Shown: one piece after another, positions 17,432 through 26,951 of the stretch
Numbering within the stretch: position 1 is the first letter of the stretch
Layout of the letters: each line of letters begins with the position of its first letter
Assembly (NCBI GenBank): GCA_019634575.1
Contig: JAHCAY010000001.1
Span: 3,100,001 to 3,164,000, forward strand
Reading direction: 5' to 3'
Length of the DNA: 64,000 nt
Source of the DNA: Candidatus Didemnitutus sp.
GTDB lineage: Bacteria > Verrucomicrobiota > Verrucomicrobiia > Opitutales > Opitutaceae
Program-made: the position numbers and the translations under genes
Notes under the pieces: generated by a model
Seen by the model: only the letters and a program-made list of their open reading frames with translations
The model's database searches: none
Told to the model about the DNA's origin: nothing

Positions 17432-20334
17432 GGCGCGAAGATCTCCCTCGCTTCTTTTTGAAGCTGTTCGATCACCGCGCGGTCGTGCTCGATGACGGCG
17501 GAAAGGCGGGCCGACTCCTTGTAGGCACTGGCGACGAGAGCGCGGACGCCGGCGTCGTATTCCTGCTGCGCGAGATAGCTGGGACCGGATTCGTAGGGAT
17601 TCATCCAGCTGCCCTTCTCAAAGGGGGAACTGTCGCTGCCGGAAGGCGTCCAGCTGGCACCGAGGTTCGATTGCAGGGTGCGATATTGGGCGGTGAAGCT
17701 GGCGGCGCTGGCGGTGGCTGATTCCGAGCGGGATTTGAGCGAGCCCGCGAGTTCGCGGATGTGGGCCAGGCGACGCGAGAGCACGGGATTGAGCCAACTC
17801 TCGAGATAGGGATCGTGCGCGGCGCGGGTGCTTTTCGCCATGGCAGAGATCTCGGCCAGCAAGGCGGGGCCGACGACGTAGCCGATCTCCACGTTGCCGA
17901 TCTGGCGGAGGTCGGACGGCGGCGGGCCGTGCAAGGCGAAGATCATGCGGAGGCACGAGACGCGGGTGGCTGGGTCTTCGGCGAGCCGGTCGGCCGCGAT
18001 GGCGACGGCGAGCGCCTCGTCGGTCCGATGCAGGGAATTGAGCCGGTCCGCCGTGATGAGCCGGGTGCTGGTGTTGGCGAAGGGCGAGTCGCCGAAGGTC
18101 CGGAGCACGGCGATGGAGCTGTCGTAGCGGCCCGTGACCCAGAGCTGCCAGGCCTTGCGCAGCTGCCCCTTGCGCTGGATGGAGACGATCCTGTCGCGCG
18201 CTGCAGCGATGGCCTTGCGCTGCGCCTCGGTCAGGTCGGTGCGGGCGAGCGTGGCGTCGGCCCGGGTCACGGACTCGGGCAGATGGCCCGCCTCCACCAA
18301 CGCGGTGATGCGCCAGATGGCGAAATCGGGCGTGAGCGGAGTGAATTTTTCCCAGTCATCGGCGGTGCGCACGAAGGCGTCCCATTGCTTGCCCGCGTAG
18401 AGCTGGCCGAGGGCGGCAGCGCCAGCGGTGCGGGCTTCCTGAGCGCGGTCTTTGGCTTCCTGAATTCTCTCGAGGGAAAACGCGCCGGTTGCTGCGCTAT
18501 CAAAGTCGATCGCGGCGGTGCCGAACAACCCTTGGGCGGCGGCTGCATAGCCGAGCGCCATTTCGCGTTCGGCGGTGAGATCGAGGTAGGCGGAACCCGA
18601 AGGCGTGACTTGTGCGGCGTCGCGATCGGCGGCGGCGAGCGCGACCCAGTCTTTCTTCTCGAGGGCCGCTTTGCGAGCGGCCATCGCGGCGAGGTAGCGC
18701 GGCTGCGCCTGCGTGAGGCGGGCGCGCTGGCGGGCGAGGCCGGCGAGCATGGCGTCGGTTGCATCGCTCGCCTTCAGCGCGGTGAATGCTGCGTCGAACT
18801 CCTCCACGGTGGCGGCTTGGAGGGCGTTTTGCAGCGCGAGGAAGGGCGCGAGTTCTTCGCGGACGCCCACGGCTTGGGCGGAGACGAGGAGATCGCGATG
18901 TTCGCGGAGGAAATCCAGCGGTGTGGTCTGGAGGAGGCGCAGGGCAGCGAGGCGGGTCGCCCACGCGGCGGCGTTGCGCGGATCGTCTTCGAGTCGGGAT
19001 TTGGCCTCCTCGTCGGCGTGATGCGCGAGCATTCCCGCCAGTTTGTCGCCCGGGAAACGTTCCGCCAGCCGCGCCCAGAATCGCAGGGTGAGGCCGGCGG
19101 TGGTCGGGTCGCCGGACTCCGGCAGGAGGCATGCGTAGGCCCGGCCCGGCATGTCGCGCGTGAGCCAGAAGTCGGAGAGCCTGGCCCATGCGGCGGGCGA
19201 GGACGGCGTGCGCCGCAACTCGTCGAGGAGGGGCGGCAGATCCTGGCGCACGGCGGCGCGCGCCGTCGCGACTCGCGCGGCGAGAGCGATGAGGTTCGTG
19301 TCGCCGATCTTGGTCTGGTTGGGCGCCAGCTCGCGGACGCGGGCGAGGAGCTTGTCCGCATCGTCGAGTTCGCCGGCGAGCAAGCGGTTCTCGGCGAGCA
19401 AAGCGAGAGCGGTCGTGTTGGCGGGGTCGCGTTCGAGGAGTGCAGCGAGCGTGCCGCGGCCGGGCTCGAGGTAGAAAATGGCGTTGGAGGCGCGCGCGAA
19501 GTCGAGGCTCACCGCCGGGTCGTCCGAGCGAACCAGCGTCAGGCGCATGGCGCACTGCCAGGCGGTGGCGGCGTCGTGGCGCTCGCGCGCGTCGGCGAGC
19601 AGGCGGGGCAGTTCGGAGTCCGCCGCTTCGATCGGGTTGCCCGAGGTGACGAGGGTGCCGAGGTATTTTTCAAACGGTGCGGCGGGCGGATGCTCGGCGT
19701 AGGCGAGGGCGCGGGCGTGGAATTTCTCCCGCGTGGCGGCGTGGGCCGGCAGGGCTTGGGCGGCGGCCTCCCAGCCGGCGAGCGCGATGCGGTCATCGCC
19801 GATGCGTTCGCCCCACTCGCCCAGCGCGCGCGAGCGGAGATAGTTGGAGGCGTCGGCGCTGGTGATCTCCGCCATGACCGCGTCGAGCGCAGACGAGTAG
19901 TCGTGCGACGGATCGTGCATCATGGCCAACGCCAGCACCGGGCCGACAAAGGGAGTGACCTGGTCTTCGCTGGGCAAGGCCTTCTGGGCGTCGGCGGGCT
20001 TGCCCTGGTCGAGAAGCAGGAAGGCCTCGAGCGCCGCGGCCTCCGGCGCATCCGCCGTGATCCGGCGGAGCGTGGGGATCTCGAGTGCGGCGAGATCGGC
20101 GCGCCCGCGCGCCCAAAGTTCGAGCCCGCGTTGCAGGAGGAAGATGCGTCGGCGCTCCGGCGTGTTCTCGCCGGTCTCGGCAAGGGCTTGGATGTATTTG
20201 GCGGTGGCTTCGCTCGATTTTCCGGCGATGACGAGCTCGGCGCTCTCGCGCAGCAGCACCAACGGCGAATCATCCGCGCGAACGCCAAATGGCAGCGCGG
20301 CCAGGCCCAGGACCACGATGAGCCGGCGAATCAT
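17428..20334 (-). CDS. Large exported helical-repeat (TPR-like) protein
   Basis: 968 aa. Signal peptide 1-20 (LIVVLGLAALPFGVRAD). The whole mature protein is predicted helical, with degenerate TPR-like hairpins (SSEATAKYIQALAE, LLAGELDDADKLLARVREL, RYDSSIAVLRTFGDSP) and a C-terminal coiled segment ending EHDRAVIEQLQKEAREIF. No enzymatic motif is visible. It overlaps the following TPR gene by four bases. The pair, plus the LysM coiled-coil protein behind it, suggests an envelope-associated complex. That is inference from domain type and gene order only. The 81 bp before its start separate it from glpK, which is on the same strand upstream. Confidence 0.78.
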   Translation of the reverse strand: MIRRLIVVLGLAALPFGVRADDSPLVLLRESAELVIAGKSSEATAKYIQALAETGENTPERRRIFLLQRGLELWARGRADLAALEIPTLRRITADAPEAAALEAFLLLDQGKPADAQKALPSEDQVTPFVGPVLALAMMHDPSHDYSSALDAVMAEITSADASNYLRSRALGEWGERIGDDRIALAGWEAAAQALPAHAATREKFHARALAYAEHPPAAPFEKYLGTLVTSGNPIEAADSELPRLLADARERHDAATAWQCAMRLTLVRSDDPAVSLDFARASNAIFYLEPGRGTLAALLERDPANTTALALLAENRLLAGELDDADKLLARVRELAPNQTKIGDTNLIALAARVATARAAVRQDLPPLLDELRRTPSSPAAWARLSDFWLTRDMPGRAYACLLPESGDPTTAGLTLRFWARLAERFPGDKLAGMLAHHADEEAKSRLEDDPRNAAAWATRLAALRLLQTTPLDFLREHRDLLVSAQAVGVREELAPFLALQNALQAATVEEFDAAFTALKASDATDAMLAGLARQRARLTQAQPRYLAAMAARKAALEKKDWVALAAADRDAAQVTPSGSAYLDLTAEREMALGYAAAAQGLFGTAAIDFDSAATGAFSLERIQEAKDRAQEARTAGAAALGQLYAGKQWDAFVRTADDWEKFTPLTPDFAIWRITALVEAGHLPESVTRADATLARTDLTEAQRKAIAAARDRIVSIQRKGQLRKAWQLWVTGRYDSSIAVLRTFGDSPFANTSTRLITADRLNSLHRTDEALAVAIAADRLAEDPATRVSCLRMIFALHGPPPSDLRQIGNVEIGYVVGPALLAEISAMAKSTRAAHDPYLESWLNPVLSRRLAHIRELAGSLKSRSESATASAASFTAQYRTLQSNLGASWTPSGSDSSPFEKGSWMNPYESGPSYLAQQEYDAGVRALVASAYKESARLSAVIEHDRAVIEQLQKEAREIFAP

Positions 20335-20415
20335 GCGCCGGGTTTCTGGGCGCCGCGGGCCGGACCCGCAAAGTGAATTCCGGAAACTACGCAGACTTGC
20401 GTAGCCAGCCCGGGA

Positions 20416-21906
20416 CTATTCCGACCAACGGCGGCTGCGCTCGACGGCGCGCGTCCACGCGCGGTGCAGGGCGCGGGTCTGCGCGGCCGGGGCGGCGGGG
20501 CGGAATTCCCGTTCGCGGCTCCAGAGCGCGGCGATTTCGGTGCGGTTTTTCCAGAAGCCGACGGCGAGGCCGGCGAGGTAGGCGGCGCCGAGGGCGGTCG
20601 TCTCGGTGGTGCGCGGGCGGACGACGGGGACGCGGAGGAGGTCGGCTTGGAATTGCATCAACGCGTCGTTCACGGTCGCGCCGCCGTCGACGCGGAGCTG
20701 GCGCAGCGGCCGGCCGCAATCGGCGCGCATGGCGGCGAGGAGGTCGGCGCTCTGGTAGGCGATGCTTTCGAGCGCGGCGCGGGCGACGTGGCCGGCGTTG
20801 CTGCCGCGGGTGAGGCCGACGATCGCGCCGCGGGCGGCGGCGTCCCAGTGTGGCGCGCCGAGCCCGGCGAAGGCGGGCACGAGGTAGACGCCGCCGTTGT
20901 CGGGGACGCGCGCGGCGAGTTTCTCGATGTCGACGGAGCGCGCGATGAGGCCGAGGCCGTCGCGGAGCCATTGCACGACGGCGCCGCCGATGAAGACGGA
21001 GCCTTCGAGGGCGTATTCGAGGCGGCCGTCGAGGCGCCAGGCGACGGTGGTGAGCAGTTTGTTTTTCGACACGACGGGTCGGTCGCCGGTGTGGAGCAGG
21101 AGGAAGCAGCCGGTGCCGTAGGTGTTCTTGGCCATGCCGGGGCGGAAGCAGGCCTGACCGAACAACGCGGCTTGCTGGTCGCCGGCGATGCCGGTGATGG
21201 GCACGCCGCGGAGCGCGGGCACGGCGGTGACTTCGCCGAACGCGCCGGAGCTGTCGCGGACTTCGGGCAGCACTTCGCGCGGGATGCGGAGAATTTTGAG
21301 GAGCTCATCGTCCCACGCGCCGGTGCGGAGATTGAAGAGGAGCGTGCGGGAGGCGTTGGAGGCGTCGGTCGCGTGCACGGCGCCACCGGTGAGGCGCCAG
21401 AGCAGCCACGTGTCGACGGTGCCGAAGGCGAGTTCGCCCCGCTCGGCGCGGCGGCGGGTGCCGGGGAGGTGGTCGAGGAGCCACGCGAGTTTCGTGCCGG
21501 AAAAATACGGATCGAGGAGCAGGCCGGTCTTGCGGCGGAAAAGCGGCTCGAGGCCGGCGCGTTTCAGTTTTTCGCAGGCGTCGGCGGTGCGGCGATCCTG
21601 CCAGACGATCGCGCGGTGCAGCGGCCGGCCGGTGCGGCGATCCCAGAGCAGCGTGGTCTCGCGTTGGTTGGTGAGGCCGATGGCGGCGATGCTGCGCGCG
21701 GTGAGATTCGCCTTCGCGAGGGCGCCGAGCGCGGTGAGGCGGGTGGTTTCCCACAGGTCGTGCGCGTCGTGCTCGACCCAGCCGGGGCGGGGGAAGTGCT
21801 GGGCGAACTCCTGCTGCGCCGTCCCGTGCGCGCGACCGCGGCGGTCGAAGACGATGGCGCGGGACGAAGTGGTGCCTTGATCGAGCGCGAGGACGTAACG
21901 CGGCAT
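20416..21906 (-). CDS. glpK: Glycerol kinase
   Basis: Cytosolic FGGY kinase phosphorylating glycerol to sn-glycerol 3-phosphate; 496 aa, the expected length. N-terminal ATP loop [10 protein letters not shown] (7-16), glycerol-binding Arg82-Glu83 in TNQRETT and Tyr134, catalytic Asp243 in [12 protein letters not shown], and phosphate-2 motif [11 protein letters not shown]. These align position by position with the E. coli enzyme (R83, E84, Y135, D245). There is no glpF or glpD in the window. A GlpR-like palindrome lies 67 bp upstream. The E. coli-type IIA-Glc binding patch cannot be judged by eye. Confidence 0.96.
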   Translation of the reverse strand: MPRYVLALDQGTTSSRAIVFDRRGRAHGTAQQEFAQHFPRPGWVEHDAHDLWETTRLTALGALAKANLTARSIAAIGLTNQRETTLLWDRRTGRPLHRAIVWQDRRTADACEKLKRAGLEPLFRRKTGLLLDPYFSGTKLAWLLDHLPGTRRRAERGELAFGTVDTWLLWRLTGGAVHATDASNASRTLLFNLRTGAWDDELLKILRIPREVLPEVRDSSGAFGEVTAVPALRGVPITGIAGDQQAALFGQACFRPGMAKNTYGTGCFLLLHTGDRPVVSKNKLLTTVAWRLDGRLEYALEGSVFIGGAVVQWLRDGLGLIARSVDIEKLAARVPDNGGVYLVPAFAGLGAPHWDAAARGAIVGLTRGSNAGHVARAALESIAYQSADLLAAMRADCGRPLRQLRVDGGATVNDALMQFQADLLRVPVVRPRTTETTALGAAYLAGLAVGFWKNRTEIAALWSREREFRPAAPAAQTRALHRAWTRAVERSRRWSE

Positions 21907-21972
21907 GACCGCAACCTAACCGGGCTGCGCCTCCACACCCAAGTTCCAAAAACAGGCGAGGCGGGCGTGGTG

Positions 21973-21991
21973 ATGTTCGTGATATGAACAT
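21973..21991. promoter_or_regulatory. GlpR-like operator upstream of glpK
   Basis: Inverted repeat ATGTTC-N7-GAACAT, 67 bp before the glpK start. The half-sites equal the half-sites of the E. coli GlpR operator consensus (ATGTTCG...CGAACAT), but the spacer here is seven bases instead of six. No glpR gene is in the window. Confidence 0.55.
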
Positions 21992-22124
21992 TGGAGCAGG
22001 GCCTTGGCGGCGATAGAGGCGGAGGTGGCTTGCGCGGCGGTGGCGATGGGGCAGGGCGCTGTGCTGCGCGGCGGACGTGGTAACTGTGTGCGGCGCGGTG
22101 GCGTCCTCGGACTTGCCTCCAATA

Positions 22125-22138
22125 GTAAGCTAGCTTAC
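22125..22138. promoter_or_regulatory. Perfect palindromic operator 2 bp before marR
   Basis: GTAAGCTAGCTTAC is a perfect 14 bp palindrome ending two bases before the marR ATG. MarR proteins typically bind AT-richer palindromes of this size in their own promoter. In this position a bound dimer would block initiation or elongation into the efflux operon. It is strikingly A/T-rich against the GC-rich surroundings. Confidence 0.75.
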
Positions 22139-22140
22139 CG

Positions 22141-22635
22141 ATGCCGATCTCCGTGCCACGCCTCCACGCCGCCGACACCCGCCAGGTTTCGCTTCTGTTG
22201 TCCGACATCAATCGGCAGGTGCGGCGCGTGTTCGACCGCCGCGTGCGGCATCTCGGGCTGACGCGTGCGCAGTGGATGTTCCTCTTCTACCTCGGGCGCG
22301 AGCCGGGCAGCACGCAGAGCCAGCTCGCGGAGCTGATGCAGATGGAGAAGATCAGCGTCAGCCGGCAAGCCGACCGCCTCGAGCGCGCCGGCTGGATCGA
22401 GCGACACGACGATCGGGCGGACGCGCGGGCCTACCGGCTTTATCCGACGGCGCGCGCCGGACGTGTCGTGGCCAAGCTCAACGAACTCGCGGACGAACTT
22501 CGCGCCGATTACCTCGACGGTGTGCCGCCGGAGCGGCTGTCGCCGCTGATCGAGGATCTCATCCGCATTCGCGGCAACCTCCTCCGCCTGCGCGACGCCG
22601 AGATGGCCGAGCGCAATGGCGCCTCCCTTTCATGA
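22141..22635 (+). CDS. MarR-family transcriptional regulator of the efflux operon
   Basis: 164 aa winged-helix repressor. Helical dimerisation segment at the N-terminus (VSLLLSDINRQVRRVFDRRV), recognition region about 38-100 (LTRAQWMFLFYLG...SQLAELMQMEKISVSRQADRLERAGWIER) and the wing DDRADARAYRLYPT, all standard MarR. It is the first gene of a marR-MFP-RND operon; its stop overlaps the next start by four bases. The palindrome just upstream predicts autoregulation. The ligand is likely an aromatic drug or phenolic compound by family habit, but this is not shown. Confidence 0.93.
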   Translation: MPISVPRLHAADTRQVSLLLSDINRQVRRVFDRRVRHLGLTRAQWMFLFYLGREPGSTQSQLAELMQMEKISVSRQADRLERAGWIERHDDRADARAYRLYPTARAGRVVAKLNELADELRADYLDGVPPERLSPLIEDLIRIRGNLLRLRDAEMAERNGASLS

Positions 22636-23807
22636 AAACGTGCGTTTCTCCTCGTCTGTGTTTCGTTGCGAGTTTCGTGCTCGCGCTCGGCTGGCTGGCC
22701 GGCTGCAGCAAGTCCGGCTCCGCCGCGCGCGGTGGCGGCATGCCGGCCGTGCCGGTGCAGGTGGCCAAAGCCAGCCAGGCCGACGTGCCGCGCTGGATCG
22801 AGTCCATCGGCAACGTGCAGGCGCAGCGCTCCGTCGTCGTGAAGTCCCAGGTCGACGGCATCATTGCGCAGGTGCACCTCCAGGAAGGCGATGAGGTGCA
22901 GGCGGGCGACCGCATCGTCACGCTCGATCGCCGGCCGTTTGAGAATGCCGTGCTCGTCGCCCGCGCCGCGCTCGCCACCGCGAAGGCGCAGGCGGATCAG
23001 GCGACGCTCGACGCCGAACGCTATTCGCACCTCGACCAGCAGTCGGCGATTTCGAAGGAGGCCTACGCGCAATACATGACGAAAGCGCAGACGACCAAGG
23101 CCGACGTGCAGGCCAAGGAGGCCGCGCTCGCCAACGCCGAGTTGCAGCTCGGCTACACCGAGATCAAGGCGCCGTTCGCCGGCCGCGCCGGGCAGTTGCT
23201 GTTGCACGAGGGCGCGCTGGTGAAGGCCAACGACGCCAACACCTCCATCGTCTCGATCAACCAGCTCGCGCCCATCACGGTCAGTTTTTCCGTGCCTGAG
23301 ACCTCGCTGCCACTCATCCGCGCCGCCATGGCCAGCGGCACGGCGGCGGTCGCCGTGACCGAACGCGCCTCGGGCGTAAAACGCACGGACGGGAAACTCG
23401 GCTTCGTCGACAACACCGTCGATCCCACCACCGGCACCGTGACGCTGAAAGCGATCTTCGCCAACACTGACCACGTGCTCTGGCCCGGGCAGTTCGTGCA
23501 CGTGAAGACGCTCGTCGACGTGACCAAGGGCGTCTTCGTCGTGCCCACCACCGCGGTGCAGACCACGCAGGACGGCTCGACGCTCTACGTCGTGAAAGCC
23601 GACAAGACCGTCGAGCTGCGCAACGTGAAGGTCGTGCGCACCGACGGCGACCGCACGCTCCTCTCCTCCGGCGTGCAGGACGGCGAGACCGTCGTCACCG
23701 ACGGCCAGCTGCGCCTGCTGCCGGGCGCGAAAGTCGAGTTCGCCGCGCTCGCCACTAACAACAGCGGAGCCGCCGCGGCTGCCGCCGCCGCAGACGCCCA
23801 GGACTGA
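22632..23807 (+). CDS. RND efflux periplasmic adaptor lipoprotein
   Basis: Membrane-fusion protein (AcrA/MdtA type), 391 aa, linking the RND pump to an outer-membrane channel. Lipobox LAGC with lipidated Cys25. Then a barrel/lipoyl half (VVVKSQVDGIIAQVHLQEGDEV), an alpha-helical hairpin (about 100-155), the second lipoyl half (LGYTEIKAPFAGRAGQL), and beta-barrel and membrane-proximal domains (VDPTTGTVTLKAIFAN...LWPGQFVHVK). The start overlaps the marR stop (ATGA) and the pump gene begins 3 bp after its end. The C-terminus is an Ala-rich tail. Confidence 0.95.
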   Translation: MKTCVSPRLCFVASFVLALGWLAGCSKSGSAARGGGMPAVPVQVAKASQADVPRWIESIGNVQAQRSVVVKSQVDGIIAQVHLQEGDEVQAGDRIVTLDRRPFENAVLVARAALATAKAQADQATLDAERYSHLDQQSAISKEAYAQYMTKAQTTKADVQAKEAALANAELQLGYTEIKAPFAGRAGQLLLHEGALVKANDANTSIVSINQLAPITVSFSVPETSLPLIRAAMASGTAAVAVTERASGVKRTDGKLGFVDNTVDPTTGTVTLKAIFANTDHVLWPGQFVHVKTLVDVTKGVFVVPTTAVQTTQDGSTLYVVKADKTVELRNVKVVRTDGDRTLLSSGVQDGETVVTDGQLRLLPGAKVEFAALATNNSGAAAAAAAADAQD

Positions 23808-23810
23808 GCC

Positions 23811-26800
23811 ATGAATCTCCCCGCCCTCTGTATTCGCCGGCCGGTGATGACGACGCTGCTGACCGCGGCGCTGTGCATCTTCGGCGCGATGGCCTACAAG
23901 CTCCTGCCGGTCTCCGACCTGCCGAACGTCGACTTCCCGACCATCGTCGTCACCGCGAGCCTTCCAGGCGCCACGCCGGAGACGATGGCCAGCGCGGTCG
24001 CGACGCCGCTCGAGCAACAGTTCTCCACCATCGCCGGCATCGACTCCATGACGTCGACCAGCGCGCTCGGCAGCACGACGATCACGATCCAGTTCTCCCT
24101 CGACCGCACGATCGACGCCGCCGCGCAGGACGTGCAGGCCGCCATCGCCGCGGTTCAACGCCGCCTGCCGACGGACATGCCGGCGCCGCCGTCCTTCCGC
24201 AAAACCAACCCCGCCGACCAGCCGATCCTCTATCTCGCGCTCGCCTCGCCGACGCTGCCGCTCTCGGTGGTCAACGAATACGCCGAGACGATCCTCGGCC
24301 AGCGCATCTCGACCGTCGATGGCGTGGCGCAGGTGTCGATCTTCGGCGCGCAGAAATACGCGCTGCGCGTCCGCCTCGATCCCCGCGCGCTCGCGGCCAA
24401 GGGCATCGCGCTCGACGAGGTGCGCGCGGCGCTCTCGGCGCACAACGTCAACCTGCCCACCGGCGTGCTCGACGGTCCGCAGCAGGCGATGACGGTCGTC
24501 GCCACCGGCCAACTCGCGAGCAGCGGCGAATTTTCGAACATCGCCGTCGCCTACCGCAACGGCGCCCCCGTGCGCCTGAGCGAACTCGCGCAGGTGATCG
24601 ACAGCGTGCAGGACAACCGTGTCGCGAGCTGGTTCTACCGCGACGGCAAGGGCAACCGCTCCGTCGTGCTTGCCGTGCAAAAGCAGCCCGGCACCAACAC
24701 CGTCGCGGTCGTCGACCGCGTGCGCGCGCTGTTGCCGGCCTTCGTGTCGCAGCTGCCGGCCTCGGTGCAACTCAGCGTCCTCGCCGATCGTTCGGAAACG
24801 GTGCGCGAGTCGGTCAACGACGTGCAGTTCACGCTCACGCTCGCGATCGTGCTCGTGGTGCTCGTGATCTTCGTGTTCCTGCGCAACGTCCGCGCCACCG
24901 TCATCCCCGGCATCGCCATCCCGCTGGCGCTCGCGGGCACGTTCGTCGCGATGTATTTCGCGGGCTTCACGCTCGATAATCTCTCGCTGCTCGCGCTCAC
25001 GCTCTCGGTCGGCTTCGTCGTCGATGACGCGATCGTCATGCTCGAAAACATCGTCCGCTACACCGAGCAGGGCATGCCGGTGCGCGAGGCGGCGTTCAAG
25101 GGCTCGGGCGAAATCGGCTTCACGATTCTGTCGATGACGCTGTCGCTCGTCGCGGTGTTCATCCCGGTGTTGTTCATGGGTGGCATCCTCGGGCGGTTGC
25201 TGCACGAGTTCGCGGTGACGATCACGGCGTCGATCCTCGTGTCGGGCGTCGTGTCGCTCACGCTCACGCCGATGCTGTGCAGCCGCTTCCTGCAGGCGCA
25301 TCCGGTCGGCCACCAGGAGACGCACGGGCGTGTCTACGAGGCGTTCGAGACGTTTTTCAACCGCATGCGCGATTTCTACGAGCGCACGCTGCGCGTCGCG
25401 CTGCGGCATCGGGTCATCACGATCGGTGTCGCGCTGCTCATGGCGATCCTGACGGTCGTGGTCGCGCGGGTGTTGCCGACGGGCTTCATCCCGACGGACG
25501 ACACAGGGCAGATCTTCGCGTTCACTGAGGCGGCGCAGGACGTGTCGTTTGCCGAGATGGTGAAACACCAGCAGGCCGCCGCGGCGATCCTCGCGAAGAA
25601 TCCCAACGTCACGATGTTCATGTCCGCCATCGGCGGCGGGCCGTCGGCGACGAACAGCAACCAAGGCCGCTTCTTCATCATCCTGAAGGACCGTCACCAG
25701 CGCGCGCATGCGGCCGTCATCGCGCAGCAGTTGCGCGTGCAACTGGCCGGCATTCCCGGCCTCAAAGTTTATCCGCAACTCCTCCCGCCGATCCGCCTCG
25801 GCGGCTCGCTCACGAAGGCGCTGTATCAGTTCACGCTCTTCGGCAGCGATCTCAACGAACTCTACGCCGCCGCGCGCAAGATGGAGGGCAAGATGCGCGA
25901 CCTCCCTGGCCTGCAGGACGTGAACTCCGACCTGCAGATCTCGAATCCGCAGCTGCGCGTCGACATCAACCGCGACCGCGCGGCCGCCCTCGGCGTCACG
26001 CCGGCACAGATCGAGGACGCGCTCTACAGCGCCTACGGCTCGCGGCAGGTCTCCACGATCTACACGCCGACGAACCAATACTACGTCATCATGGAGACGG
26101 CGCCGGAGTTCCAGAAGAGCCCCGAGGCGCTCTCGCTCATCTACCTCAAGGGCAAGAACGGCAAACTCGTGCCGCTCGACACCGTGGCCGCGCTCCGGCG
26201 CGAAGTCGGTCCGCTCACCGTCAATCACCTCGGCCAGCTGCCGGCCGTCACGATCTCGTTCAACCTGAAACCCGGCTACTCGCTCGGCGAGGCCTCCGGT
26301 GTCGTGAGCGAACTCGCGCGCAAGGAACTGCCCGCGACGATCAGCTACGGTTTCCAGGGTTCGGCGCAGGCGTTCGCGTCGTCGCTGCAAGGCCTGGGCC
26401 TGCTGCTGATCATGGCGGTGCTCGTGATCTACGTCGTGCTCGGCATCCTCTACGAGGACTTCATCCACCCGCTGACGATTCTCTCGGGCCTGCCGGCCGC
26501 GAGTTTCGGCGCGCTGTTCACGCTCTGGGCGTTCCGCGAGGAGCTGAACGTGATGGGCTACGTCGGCGTCATCCTGCTTATCGGCATCGTGAAGAAAAAC
26601 GCGATCATGATGATCGACTTCGCGATCGCGAAGGAGCGTGAGCAGGGCGACGCGTTTGTGGCGGAGCAGGCGATCTTCGAAGCGTGCCTCGTGCGCTTCC
26701 GGCCGATCATGATGACGACCTTCGCCGCGCTCGCCGGCGCCGTGCCGATCGCGCTTGGTCTCGGTGCGGGCGCCGATTCGCGGCGGCCGCTCGGTCTCGC

Positions 26801-26951
26801 CGTCGTGGGCGGCCTCGTCGTTTCGCAGGCGCTGACGCTCTACATCACGCCCGCGATCTACGTCTACATGGACCGCTTCACCCGCTGGCTCGCGTCGCGC
26901 CGCGGCCGTCCGGTGCACGGCAGCTCGACCGCCGAAGCTCTGGCGAAGTGA
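23811..26951 (+). CDS. RND-family multidrug efflux pump (MdtB/AcrB type)
   Basis: Inner-membrane proton-driven exporter, 1046 aa, the full RND length. It has twelve expected helices, two large periplasmic loops and the proton-relay Asp405-Asp406 pair in VGFVVDDAIVMLEN on TM4. The N-terminus (LCIRRPVMTTLLTAAL), GSTTITIQF and the second-half motif LIGIVKKNAIMMIDFA are those of the MdtBC/heavy-duty drug branch rather than metal exporters. It works as a trimer with the adaptor encoded directly upstream. No outer-membrane factor (TolC/OprM) follows, so the complex must recruit one encoded elsewhere. Confidence 0.96.
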   Translation: MNLPALCIRRPVMTTLLTAALCIFGAMAYKLLPVSDLPNVDFPTIVVTASLPGATPETMASAVATPLEQQFSTIAGIDSMTSTSALGSTTITIQFSLDRTIDAAAQDVQAAIAAVQRRLPTDMPAPPSFRKTNPADQPILYLALASPTLPLSVVNEYAETILGQRISTVDGVAQVSIFGAQKYALRVRLDPRALAAKGIALDEVRAALSAHNVNLPTGVLDGPQQAMTVVATGQLASSGEFSNIAVAYRNGAPVRLSELAQVIDSVQDNRVASWFYRDGKGNRSVVLAVQKQPGTNTVAVVDRVRALLPAFVSQLPASVQLSVLADRSETVRESVNDVQFTLTLAIVLVVLVIFVFLRNVRATVIPGIAIPLALAGTFVAMYFAGFTLDNLSLLALTLSVGFVVDDAIVMLENIVRYTEQGMPVREAAFKGSGEIGFTILSMTLSLVAVFIPVLFMGGILGRLLHEFAVTITASILVSGVVSLTLTPMLCSRFLQAHPVGHQETHGRVYEAFETFFNRMRDFYERTLRVALRHRVITIGVALLMAILTVVVARVLPTGFIPTDDTGQIFAFTEAAQDVSFAEMVKHQQAAAAILAKNPNVTMFMSAIGGGPSATNSNQGRFFIILKDRHQRAHAAVIAQQLRVQLAGIPGLKVYPQLLPPIRLGGSLTKALYQFTLFGSDLNELYAAARKMEGKMRDLPGLQDVNSDLQISNPQLRVDINRDRAAALGVTPAQIEDALYSAYGSRQVSTIYTPTNQYYVIMETAPEFQKSPEALSLIYLKGKNGKLVPLDTVAALRREVGPLTVNHLGQLPAVTISFNLKPGYSLGEASGVVSELARKELPATISYGFQGSAQAFASSLQGLGLLLIMAVLVIYVVLGILYEDFIHPLTILSGLPAASFGALFTLWAFREELNVMGYVGVILLIGIVKKNAIMMIDFAIAKEREQGDAFVAEQAIFEACLVRFRPIMMTTFAALAGAVPIALGLGAGADSRRPLGLAVVGGLVVSQALTLYITPAIYVYMDRFTRWLASRRGRPVHGSSTAEALAK

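Noticed and set aside
13559..17461. 1300-residue plus-strand open frame across the LysM and TPR genes
   Set aside because: Gly/Leu/Arg/Glu-biased mirror of the YPDLR repeats; the minus-strand proteins have signal peptides, repeats and a LysM domain.
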